Part shown: positions 1 to 5,891 of the stretch, one piece after another
Position numbering within the stretch: position 1 is the first letter of the stretch
How the letters are laid out: every line of letters begins with the position of its first letter
Translations under genes and position numbers: made by a program
Assembly: GCA_947474415.1 (NCBI GenBank)
Contig: CANJKD010000179.1
Span: 1-5,891, forward strand
Direction: 5' to 3'
DNA from: Burkholderiales bacterium
GTDB taxonomy: Bacteria > Pseudomonadota > Gammaproteobacteria > Burkholderiales > Burkholderiaceae_C
Length of the DNA stretch: 5,891 bases
The notes under the pieces: model-generated
The model's database searches: none
What the model saw: only the letters and a program-made list of their open reading frames with translations
Told to the model about the DNA's origin: nothing

Positions 1-179
1 CCGGCATTCCGGCTCAGTACCCGCGCATCGCAGGCCAGCACGGTGACTACACCGAAGCGCAACTGGTGGCCTTCCGCAGTGGCGTCCGCACCAACAGTGC
101 CCAGATGACTGGCGTGGCAGCGAAGATGAACGACAAGGAAATCAAGGCTGTGTCCGACTACATCGCCGGCCTGAACTGA
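1..179 (+). CDS. Cytochrome c4/c553-type protein, C-terminal part (5' end outside window)
   Basis: Partial gene. The last 58 residues are visible, starting GIPAQYPRIAGQHGDYTEAQ and ending in SDYIAGLN before TGA at 177-179. The pattern (PRIAGQ, then LVAFRSGVR, then SAQM, then KEIKAVSDYIAGL) is typical of the C-terminal haem domain of periplasmic cytochromes c4/c553. The Met of the SAQM segment is the expected axial haem ligand. The CXXCH haem attachment site would lie upstream and is not in the window, so I cannot tell a one-haem from a two-haem form. Such proteins carry electrons in the periplasm to terminal oxidases. The gene is followed by a strong terminator, so it ends its own transcript. 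It sits directly before the resB remnant, the order I recall for Comamonadaceae cytochrome c biogenesis loci. Unlike its neighbour it shows no decay in the visible part. Confidence 0.85.
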   Translation, partial: GIPAQYPRIAGQHGDYTEAQLVAFRSGVRTNSAQMTGVAAKMNDKEIKAVSDYIAGLN

Positions 180-225
180 AACCATCGGTTTGCCGGCGCC
201 TGCGGGTGCCTGAACCTCCGAGAAA

Positions 226-250
226 GGCCGGTCATGCACCGGCCCTTTTT
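226..250 (+). terminator. Rho-independent terminator of the cytochrome c gene
   Basis: A perfect 7-bp GC-rich stem, GGCCGGT (226-232) with ACCGGCC (238-244), encloses a 5-nt loop CATGC. It is followed by one C and five T (246-250). It lies 47 bp after the cytochrome stop codon and directly abuts the first possible ATG of the resB remnant (251). It should end transcription from the cytochrome gene and so separates it from the biogenesis/msr block. Confidence 0.88.
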
Positions 251-1090
251 ATGCCCGCCGTCCGCATCACCTGCGGGATGATTCCGACCATGACCGCCTC
301 GGTCATCGGCACGGTCGTGAAACCGCACGAGCCCTCCAGCAACGATGTGAATCAGTTCGGGCCGTTCTGGGCCGAGTTCTTCGCCAAGGCGAGCCTGTAC
401 ACCGCGTCCAGCGCACGGTGGTTCCTGCTGGCCCTGACGTTTCTGGTGATGTCGACCAGACTGTGCATCGCACGCAACCCGCCAAAGATCATTGCCGGCC
501 TGCGCACCTACAAGGATCAGCCGCCCGAGCAAGCGTTGGCCGCGTTCCGCCACAACGGTCCGGCCGAGTCGCCCGAGACACCGGTGCGGGCCTTCGAACG
601 CATTTCGGCGCTGCTGCAGGCCGCGGGCTGGAAGACCAAGGGCAGGACGCAAGGACGGTGAAAGAGCGCGCGGCACGGTGCTAGCCGCTCGGCGTGGCGC
701 GGCCAACAAGCGGGGTCATATCGCCGCGCACTCGGCCATCGTGTTGGTCTGCGTGTGCGGCCTGTTCGATCGTGACCTGGTGGTGTGCGCGCAGATGGCG
801 CTGCAGGGCAAGAGCAGTTTCAGCGGCGGCAGGATGACGCGCGACGTTCCCGCTGCGAACCGCCTCGGCCCTGCCACGCCACCTTCAGCGCCAACCTGCT
901 CGTGCCCGAAGGCGCGCGCGCCGGCACCGCCGTGCCCAGCATGCCAAGTCGCGTGGTGCTGCAAGACCTGCCATTCGACGTCGAGCTGAAGAAGTTCATC
1001 GTCGACTCCTACGAAACCGGCATGCCCACGCTTTTCGCCAGCGAGATCGTGATCCATGACCACGCGACGGGTGCGGCCACGCCAGCCACC
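251..1090 (+). pseudogene. resB: resB (ccs1) cytochrome c biogenesis protein remnant, frameshifted and truncated
   Basis: Recognisable ResB sequence is spread over changing frames. From ATG 251 one frame gives ASVIGTVVK, VNQFGPFWAEFF, WFLLALTFLVMST and LCIARNPPKII, matching the first periplasmic loop and second membrane segment. It ends at TGA 659-661. Homology then continues one frame over from about 640-660 (GAANKRGHIAAHSAIVLVC, the next membrane segment). It shifts back near 870-882 ([42 protein letters not shown]) and stops being ResB-like at about 1087-1103. ResB proteins of this group are roughly 700 residues; only about the first 260-280 are represented, so the C-terminal majority is gone. 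The first membrane helix is also scrambled. ResB normally forms the haem delivery complex with CcsB in the cytoplasmic membrane. With at least two frameshifts and a 3' deletion it cannot be functional. The left boundary is approximate. Confidence 0.85.
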
Positions 1091-1418
1091 TGCGCAACGC
1101 CTGCCATCGCTCGAAGTGCTGGACGACGTGATGTACAAATCGATTGTGGTCGGCTTCGCGTTCTTCACCATCGCTACCCTCCTCGGCGCCTTCTGGGCCG
1201 CCGAAGCATGGGGCCGCTACTGGAGCTGGGGCCCGAAGGAAGCCTGGGCGCTGATCGTCTGGCTCAACTGCGCGGCCTGGCTGCACATGCGACTGATGAA
1301 GGGATTGCGCGGTGCGGTGTCGGCCTGGTGGGCCCTGACCGGCCTCGCCGTCACCACCTTCGCGTTTCCCGGCGCCACCATGTTCCTGTCCGGCCTGCAT
1401 TCGTACGGTACGCTGTAG
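1091..1418 (+). pseudogene. ccsB: ccsB (ccsA) cytochrome c synthase subunit, C-terminal remnant
   Basis: In the frame ending at TAG 1416-1418 the sequence reads [20 protein letters not shown], then [19 protein letters not shown], the WWD region, [20 protein letters not shown], and finally [10 protein letters not shown]. This is the C-terminal third of CcsB/CcsA, the polytopic haem-handling subunit of System II cytochrome c biogenesis. The usual protein is nearly 400 residues; only about 105 remain and no start codon with a ribosome binding site fits. The frame differs from the resB frame at the junction, so no fusion protein is made. The WWD motif reads [13 protein letters not shown], where the family has WSWDPKETW: the Asp codon is GGC at 1230-1232 and the Thr is Ala at 1242-1244. 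The following FLGVN is changed to FPGAT. The two visible His regions (LHMRL, GLHSYG) remain. Non-functional. The boundary with resB is known only to about 15 bases. Confidence 0.87.
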
Positions 1419-1495
1419 CGCTCCGCATCGGTGTCCATGTAAGAAGCTCCTTCAGGCTGCGACCCACCCTTGCACATTTCACTGGAAACCGACCC

Positions 1496-2488
<993 letters not shown>

Positions 2489-2511
2489 AGCGCAGCGGCG
2501 CGCACAACCCC

Positions 2512-3183
2512 GTGGACACGACCGCATCGCTTCCGGCAAGGCCTGCCGCGCCGCGCGCACAGCGCGCCCGGCCTCTGCTCTTGCACCCTGCAGCCAAGCC
2601 CCTGCTGTTCACGCTGTGCCTGCTGCCGCTGGCATGGTTGGTGTACGGCGCTGCGGCCGACTTGCTGGGCGCGAACCCGGCCGAAAAACTGATCCGCGCC
2701 ACCGGCGACTGGACCCTGCGCTTTCTGTGCATCACGCTCGCGGTCACGCCGGTACGGCGCTGGGCAAAGCAACCCGCGCTGGCGCGCCTGCGCCGCATGT
2801 TGGGTCTGTTCACGTTCTTTTACGGGGGCCTGCACTTCCTGTGCTACGGCTGGCTCGACATGGGCTTCGTGCTCAACGACATCGTGCGCGACATTGCCAA
2901 GCGGCCGTTCATTCTGGTGGGAACGAGCGCGCTGCTGCTGATGACACCATTGGCCTTGACCTCGTTCAACCGTGCCATCAAGGCGTTGGGCGCTGCGCGT
3001 TGGCAAGCCCTGCACCGCGCGGTCTATGCCGTGGCGCTGCTCGGCCTCTTGCACTTCTTCTGGATGCGAACCGCGAAGCACAACTACGCGGAAGTTGCGA
3101 TTTATGGCGCCGTCATTGCGCTGCTGCTGGGCTCGCGGCTGGTCACGGCGTTCCGGTCACGCCGCCTGGCTGCTGGACGCTGA
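2512..3183 (+). CDS. msrQ: Haem-binding membrane subunit MsrQ of the methionine sulfoxide reductase system
   Basis: 223 residues from GTG 2512. Inner-membrane b-type haem protein of the ferric-reductase-like transmembrane family that delivers electrons to MsrP. Hydrophobic segments are visible near 31-48, 70-80, 97-112, 133-150, 170-184 and 196-212. The family's haem histidines are present at His108 (YGGLHFLCYG), His168 (QALHRAVY) and His181 (GLLHFFW); the spacings of 60 and 13 residues agree with what I recall for the E. coli protein. Other conserved parts are ATGDWTLRFL and AVTPVRR. The start is uncertain: no ATG precedes the first helix. GTG 2512 has no good ribosome binding site; the alternative TTG 2485 overlaps the msrP stop (TTGA) and has GAAG five bases upstream, giving 232 residues by translational coupling. 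The 3' end overlaps the convergent mlaB by 27 bp. Confidence 0.92.
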   Translation: MDTTASLPARPAAPRAQRARPLLLHPAAKPLLFTLCLLPLAWLVYGAAADLLGANPAEKLIRATGDWTLRFLCITLAVTPVRRWAKQPALARLRRMLGLFTFFYGGLHFLCYGWLDMGFVLNDIVRDIAKRPFILVGTSALLLMTPLALTSFNRAIKALGAARWQALHRAVYAVALLGLLHFFWMRTAKHNYAEVAIYGAVIALLLGSRLVTAFRSRRLAAGR

Positions 3184-3459
3184 CACCGCAGCGTCGCGCA
3201 TCAACAGCACATCGACACCGTACAACTTTGCCAGCGCCATCAGCTTGGGCGGCGCATTGCGGATCGTGAACGCGCGGCCCCAGGCGCTGGCCTGGCGATG
3301 GCATTCCAGCAGTACCGCCAACGCGGCAGAGTCGAATTGCACCAGGTTGGCGGCGTCCACGACGACACCGCTCTCGGGCTCGCCCTTCAGCGCCTGGGTC
3401 AGCAGGCGCTGCGTGTCGCGGGCTTCGCGCACGGTGATGGAGGCCGGCAGCAGCAACAT
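3157..3459 (-). CDS. mlaB: MlaB-like STAS domain protein of the Mla phospholipid ABC transporter
   Basis: 100 residues, a single STAS (anti-sigma-factor-antagonist-like) domain. It is the small cytoplasmic subunit that binds the ATPase MlaF and is needed for transporter stability and activity. The signature segment VVVDAANLVQFDSAALAVLL (32-51) gives the usual beta strand, then Asp43-Ser44 at the loop/helix start, where E. coli MlaB has Asp-Thr. The helix continues LLECHRQA. The ATG lies 6 nt after the mlaC stop, the close spacing of a co-transcribed operon member. Its ribosome binding site is weak, so coupling to mlaC translation is likely. Its last 27 bp overlap msrQ on the other strand, and no terminator is visible after it. 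Assignment rests on the STAS pattern and the mla context; STAS domains alone diverge widely. Confidence 0.88.
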   Translation of the reverse strand: MLLLPASITVREARDTQRLLTQALKGEPESGVVVDAANLVQFDSAALAVLLECHRQASAWGRAFTIRNAPPKLMALAKLYGVDVLLMRDAAVSASSSQAA

Positions 3460-3465
3460 CGTGGT

Positions 3466-4092
3466 TCAGCTTTTCGCGCTGCCGGCCTTGGCATTTCGAT
3501 CAGCCAGCTTGCCGATAAGGCCATCGATGCCGTTCGCGCCGATCTCTTGCGAAAAACTGTTGCGGTAGTTTTCGACCAACCACACACCGAGCACATTGAC
3601 GTCGTAGATTTTCCAACTGCCGCCTGCCTGCTCGAGCCGGTAGTCGAGCTGGACCGGGTCACCGCGGCCACGGATCTCGGTCTTGACCACGACCTCTTTT
3701 TCATCCGCAGAACCTCGCATCGGTTTGATCTCGACGGTCTGGTCCTGCACTTGCGCAAGCGCCCCGGAGTAGGTACGCACCAGCAAGATCTTGAATTCCT
3801 CCTGCAGACGCTTTTGCTGCTCGGGCGTGGCCTGGCGCCAATAGCGTCCCACCGCCGAAGCCGTCATGCGCTGGAAGTTGACGTAAGGCAACACCTTCGC
3901 ATTGACCAGCGCCACCACCTTCTGCACATCACCCTGCTTGATCGACTTGTCGGCCTTGACGGCATCGAGCACGTCAGTCGAGACTTCCTTGATCAGCGCA
4001 TCAGGCGCCTTGGTGGCCTGAGCCACCGCGAACGTGGCCGAGATGCCCAGCACGGTCGCCGCCAGCCAGCTGTGAATTCGACTCGAGAACAT
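3466..4092 (-). CDS. mlaC: MlaC (Ttg2D) periplasmic phospholipid-binding shuttle protein
   Basis: 208 residues. Soluble periplasmic carrier that moves phospholipid between the MlaA complex in the outer membrane and MlaFEDB in the inner membrane. A Sec signal peptide spans about 1-24 (Arg5, hydrophobic 9-21, FAVA then Gln25). The tol-Ttg2/MlaC domain follows: LIKEVSTDVLDAVK (33-46), VLPYVNFQRMTASAVGRYWR (67-86), QQKRLQEEFKILLVRTYSGAL (92-112), KTEIRGRGDPVQLDYRL (137-153), and SWKIYDVNVLGVWLVENYRN (159-178), the strongest family signature. The ATG at 4092 is supported by the signal peptide and a good ribosome binding site, AAGGAAG at 4102-4096. The frame happens to stay open far upstream into mlaA, but that is a shadow. 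It lies 115 bp after the mlaA stop, the largest gap in the operon, and 6 nt before mlaB. Confidence 0.95.
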   Translation of the reverse strand: MFSSRIHSWLAATVLGISATFAVAQATKAPDALIKEVSTDVLDAVKADKSIKQGDVQKVVALVNAKVLPYVNFQRMTASAVGRYWRQATPEQQKRLQEEFKILLVRTYSGALAQVQDQTVEIKPMRGSADEKEVVVKTEIRGRGDPVQLDYRLEQAGGSWKIYDVNVLGVWLVENYRNSFSQEIGANGIDGLIGKLADRNAKAGSAKS

Positions 4093-4207
4093 TTGCTTCC
4101 TTTCGGTTTGCGCGAACAGCGACGCGCCCACCCTGCAACCCGCCAATGCCCGCCGCGGTTCACACGGTGCGGCGCAAGCCTCGTCCGCTCGGCGCGTCAC
4201 CGGTGCG
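4093..4207 (-). other. Gap between mlaA and mlaC with a weak hairpin and a short direct repeat
   Basis: 115 bp without a gene. CGCCGC (4151-4156) pairs with GCGGCG (4169-4174) across a 12-nt loop, with no T-run following on the minus strand, so it is not a convincing terminator. The 10-mer TCGGCGCGTC occurs at 4189-4198 in the gap and again at 4216-4225 inside the last codons of mlaA. I see no promoter consensus. The hairpin might modulate or stabilise the transcript, but this is speculative. Confidence 0.4.
4096..4102 (-). promoter_or_regulatory. Ribosome binding site of mlaC
   Basis: On the minus strand AAGGAAG lies three bases before the ATG at 4092 (AAGGA core five bases away). It is the best Shine-Dalgarno match among the genes of this operon, fixes the mlaC start, and fits independent initiation after the 115-bp gap behind mlaA. 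Confidence 0.75.
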
Positions 4208-5017
4208 TCACTTCTTCGGCGCGTCGGCAGCCCGCACGGCCGGCGCCGCCGGGTCGGTAGCATCGGCGGGGGCATCGGGTGCATCGCCGTCGAACACCAA
4301 GCTTCTCCGACGCTGCAGATAGGCGTCGCGCACGAAGGTGTATTTGTCGAGCGCGATGTCGTCGATGACCTTGCTGGCACCCAAGAAGTTGGCCCGGGTG
4401 TTGATGACCTGCAACACCGTGATGCCCAATTGCCACCGGCCGTCTTGAATGACGAGGGCGGGAGATGCAAACCAGCGGTCTGCCGGCAGGGCGGCAGAGT
4501 CACGCACACTGGACGGGCCGAGCAGCGGCCACACCACATAGGCGCCGGCCCCGAAGCCCCAGCGCCCCAACGTCTGGCCAAGGTCTTCGTAGTGGTGCTC
4601 CAGGCCGAATTCGCTGGCGATGTCCAGAACACCACCGAACCCGAACACGGAGTTCGTCGTGAAGCGCACCAAATCCTGAAAAGCCGGCTCAGGTTTGACC
4701 TGCAGCACGTTGTTGACCATCGACCACGCGTCTGCGGCATTGTTGAAAAAATTGCCGACGCTACGGCGCACGAATTGCGGCACGACCTTCGAGTAGGCCG
4801 TGGCCACTGGCTTCAACACGTTCTCGTCGAGGCTCTCGTTGAACGAAAACACCTTGCGGTTCCAGTTCTCCCAAGGGTCAAGGCGCTGGCCCGGGCCCGC
4901 GCGAGCCGCCTTGACGGTGTCTTTCACCGTGTCGGTGACCGTGGCGCACCCACCCAGCGACAAGGCGGTGCCAAGCACCACAGCGTGAAGCCATGTTGAA
5001 GGGTTGGTCAGTGTCAC
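4208..5017 (-). CDS. mlaA: MlaA (VacJ) outer-membrane phospholipid-transport lipoprotein
   Basis: 269 residues. Outer-membrane lipoprotein that removes mislocalised phospholipids from the outer leaflet and exchanges them with MlaC. The lipoprotein signal is clear: hydrophobic stretch 9-20, then lipobox Leu-Gly-Gly-Cys with Cys24. The MlaA domain follows: DPWENWNRKVFSFNESLDEN (47-66), VPQFVRRSVGNFFNN (79-93), VNNVLQVKPEPAFQDLVRF (101-119), TTNSVFGFGGVLDIASEFGL (120-139), EDLGQTLGRWGFGAGAYVVW (144-163), and PLLGPSSVRD. The last 25 or so residues are a low-complexity Ala/Pro/Asp tail outside the domain. The start is GTG (5017-5015), overlapping the mlaD stop as GTGA, so translation is probably coupled to mlaD. 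Having mlaA inside the mla operon differs from Escherichia, where it is elsewhere, but is common in betaproteobacteria. Confidence 0.95.
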   Translation of the reverse strand: MTLTNPSTWLHAVVLGTALSLGGCATVTDTVKDTVKAARAGPGQRLDPWENWNRKVFSFNESLDENVLKPVATAYSKVVPQFVRRSVGNFFNNAADAWSMVNNVLQVKPEPAFQDLVRFTTNSVFGFGGVLDIASEFGLEHHYEDLGQTLGRWGFGAGAYVVWPLLGPSSVRDSAALPADRWFASPALVIQDGRWQLGITVLQVINTRANFLGASKVIDDIALDKYTFVRDAYLQRRRSLVFDGDAPDAPADATDPAAPAVRAADAPKK

Positions 5018-5511
5018 TTCTTCGCTCCGTTGGCTGGGCTGGCTGAAGGCGTGCCGGCATCGGCCGCCTTGCTGAACAGGAATTGGCTGATCAGGCTTTC
5101 GAGCACAACGGCCGACTGGGTCTGCTTGATCGTCGCACCGGCGGCGAAGAACTTTTCCTCGGCCCCCGGCTCCAGGCCCACGTACTGGTCGCCCAGCAAA
5201 CCGGCCGTCAGGATGCGGGCCGAAGAGTCGATCGGGAACTGCGCCTGGCGTTGCATGTCGAGGCGCACCACGCCCTGGTAGGTCTTCTCGTCGAAGGTAA
5301 TGGACGCGACCCGGCCCACGGTGACACCTGCGCTGCGCACCGGCGCGCGCACCTTGAGGCCGCCGATATTGTCGAACTTGGCAAGCAAGGTGTAAGTGTC
5401 ACCCGAACTGAAGCTGCCCAGGTTCGCGGCCTTCAGCGCCAGGAACAGCACGCCGAGCATGCCCAGCAGCACGAACACGCCCACCAGGACCTCGATGCTT
5501 CTTTTACCCAT
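5014..5511 (-). CDS. mlaD: MlaD, MCE-domain substrate-binding subunit of the Mla ABC transporter
   Basis: 165 residues. Forms the hexameric MCE ring on the periplasmic face of the inner membrane, binding phospholipid between MlaE and MlaC. One N-terminal membrane helix spans about 8-27 (VLVGVFVLLGMLGVLFLALK). The MCE domain covers about 38-117: YTLLAKFDNIGGLKVRAPVR (40-59), SAGVTVGRVASITFD (60-74), and SARILTAGLLGDQYVGLEPG (97-116), the family's most conserved part. A hydrophobic segment LESLISQFLF (138-147) corresponds to the C-terminal helix lining the central pore. The end is a short Ala/Ser/Pro tail. ATG 5511 is required because the frame closes just upstream, yet its ribosome binding site is poor; a better AGGTG (5533-5529) serves an out-of-frame ATG at 5524. 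It overlaps mlaA by 4 bp and follows mlaE after a 59-bp gap. Confidence 0.95.
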   Translation of the reverse strand: MGKRSIEVLVGVFVLLGMLGVLFLALKAANLGSFSSGDTYTLLAKFDNIGGLKVRAPVRSAGVTVGRVASITFDEKTYQGVVRLDMQRQAQFPIDSSARILTAGLLGDQYVGLEPGAEEKFFAAGATIKQTQSAVVLESLISQFLFSKAADAGTPSASPANGAKK

Positions 5512-5524
5512 GTTTCTTACCCAT
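5504..5524 (-). other. Six-codon ORF overlapping the mlaD start
   Basis: The minus strand holds ATG GGT AAG AAA CAT GGG TAA (MGKKHG, stop), which overlaps the first bases of mlaD in another frame. It has a well placed AGGTG four bases upstream (5533-5529), better than the site for mlaD itself. Its first 11 bases, ATGGGTAAGAA, nearly repeat the mlaD start ATGGGTAAAAG 13 bases further on. It could be a coupling leader or the by-product of a small tandem duplication; there is no evidence that the peptide itself matters. Confidence 0.35.
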
Positions 5525-5570
5525 GATTCACCTGATTCACGATCCTCTCGAAACCCATGTTTTCAGCATC

Positions 5571-5891
5571 CTAATGCGTCGAGAACATCATTGCCGTGAG
5601 CACAAAGTCGGTGGCCAACACTGCCAGTGACGAAATCACCACGGTCCGGGTGGTGGCGTGCGCCACACCTTCCGGCGTGGCCTGCGTTTCGTAGCCTTGA
5701 TAGACCGCGACGAAGGTGCAGATCACGCCGAACACGATGCTCTTGATGATGCCGTTGCCGACATCACGCCAGACGTCGACGCCGTTCTGCATCACCGACC
5801 AGAAATTACCGTCGTCCAGCCCTATCAATTTCACCGCCACCACATAGGCACCGAGGACACCGACCGACGAGAACAGTACCGCCAGCACCGG
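5571..5891 (-). CDS. mlaE: MlaE, permease subunit of the Mla ABC transporter, C-terminal part (5' end outside window)
   Basis: The last 106 residues are visible, ending at TAG (5573-5571); the gene continues past the right edge. MlaE is the integral membrane subunit through which MlaFEDB moves phospholipid. The visible part holds a hydrophobic segment (residues 2-20 of the fragment), a conserved stretch NGIIKSIVFGVICTFVAVYQ (46-65), then GYETQATPEGVAHATTRTVV (66-85) and a final membrane helix ISSLAVLATDFVLTAMMF. The GYxxxGGAEGVGxATTxAVV-like region is the family signature; here the usual Gly-Gly before the Glu-Gly is Thr-Pro. The presumed order on the minus strand is mlaF (outside), mlaE, mlaD, mlaA, mlaC, mlaB. 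Confidence 0.93.
   Translation of the reverse strand, partial: PVLAVLFSSVGVLGAYVVAVKLIGLDDGNFWSVMQNGVDVWRDVGNGIIKSIVFGVICTFVAVYQGYETQATPEGVAHATTRTVVISSLAVLATDFVLTAMMFSTH

Noticed and set aside
158..709. Minus-strand ORF of 183 codons over the resB remnant
   Set aside because: Arg/Gly/Ala-rich shadow of the plus-strand remnant, which carries clear ResB motifs; no start signal and no family resemblance.
251..1418. Insertion sequence or other mobile element as the cause of the resB-ccsB damage
   Set aside because: No terminal inverted repeats, target duplication or transposase sequence is visible; a simple deletion plus small indels explains the pattern.
4151..4174. Hairpin in the mlaA-mlaC gap as a terminator
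   Set aside because: Only a 6-bp stem with a 12-nt loop and no T-run on the minus strand.
3298..4260. Long plus-strand ORF of 320 codons across mlaC and the mlaB end
   Set aside because: It is antisense to clearly recognisable MlaC and MlaB; the composition (Arg/His/Leu-rich, no domain) is typical of a GC-rich shadow frame.
4093..4740. Upstream extension of the mlaC frame to give a 424-residue protein
   Set aside because: The extension lies over mlaA in another frame, and mlaC has its own signal peptide and strong ribosome binding site at 4092.
4430..4999. Plus-strand ORF of 189 codons opposite mlaA
   Set aside because: Antisense to the conserved MlaA domain and without any recognisable motif; a shadow frame.

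Overview
The window looks like a chromosomal segment from a high-GC betaproteobacterium, most likely Burkholderiales of the Comamonadaceae type. The basis is protein resemblance recalled from memory (cytochrome c4 / ResB / CcsB / MsrP block, and an Mla operon with the lipoprotein gene inside it) and the GC-rich codon use. No database search was possible.

Layout. Plus strand, 1-3183: the 3' end of a cytochrome c4/c553-type gene (to 179), a strong intrinsic terminator (226-250), a decayed System II cytochrome c biogenesis locus (resB remnant about 251-1090 joined to a ccsB 3' remnant about 1091-1418), then the periplasmic methionine sulfoxide reductase pair msrP (1496-2488) and msrQ (about 2512-3183). 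Minus strand, 5891-3157: the retrograde/anterograde phospholipid transport operon in the order mlaE (3' part only), mlaD, mlaA, mlaC, mlaB. The two blocks converge and their coding ends overlap by 27 bp at 3157-3183.

How the genes work together. MsrP (Mo-cofactor, Tat-exported) repairs oxidised methionines in periplasmic proteins with electrons passed by the haem membrane protein MsrQ. MlaE-MlaD-MlaB belong to the inner-membrane ABC complex, MlaC is the periplasmic lipid shuttle and MlaA the outer-membrane lipoprotein; together they maintain outer-membrane lipid asymmetry. The cytochrome c gene would normally be accompanied by a working ResB-CcsB haem ligation complex.

The main unusual feature is that ResB-CcsB cannot be functional here. 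resB has at least two frameshifts and lacks its C-terminal majority, ccsB lacks its N-terminal majority, the junction is out of frame, and the surviving ccsB part carries substitutions in its haem-handling WWD motif. Cytochrome c maturation must rest on another copy or another system elsewhere in the genome. The decayed region stays open in the msrP frame, creating a spurious 567-codon ORF that could mislead gene calling. I see no mobile element, CRISPR array, RNA gene or convincing novel system; the other observations are small-scale (a duplicated mlaD start region, a possible synteny breakpoint, a repeat at the mlaA end).
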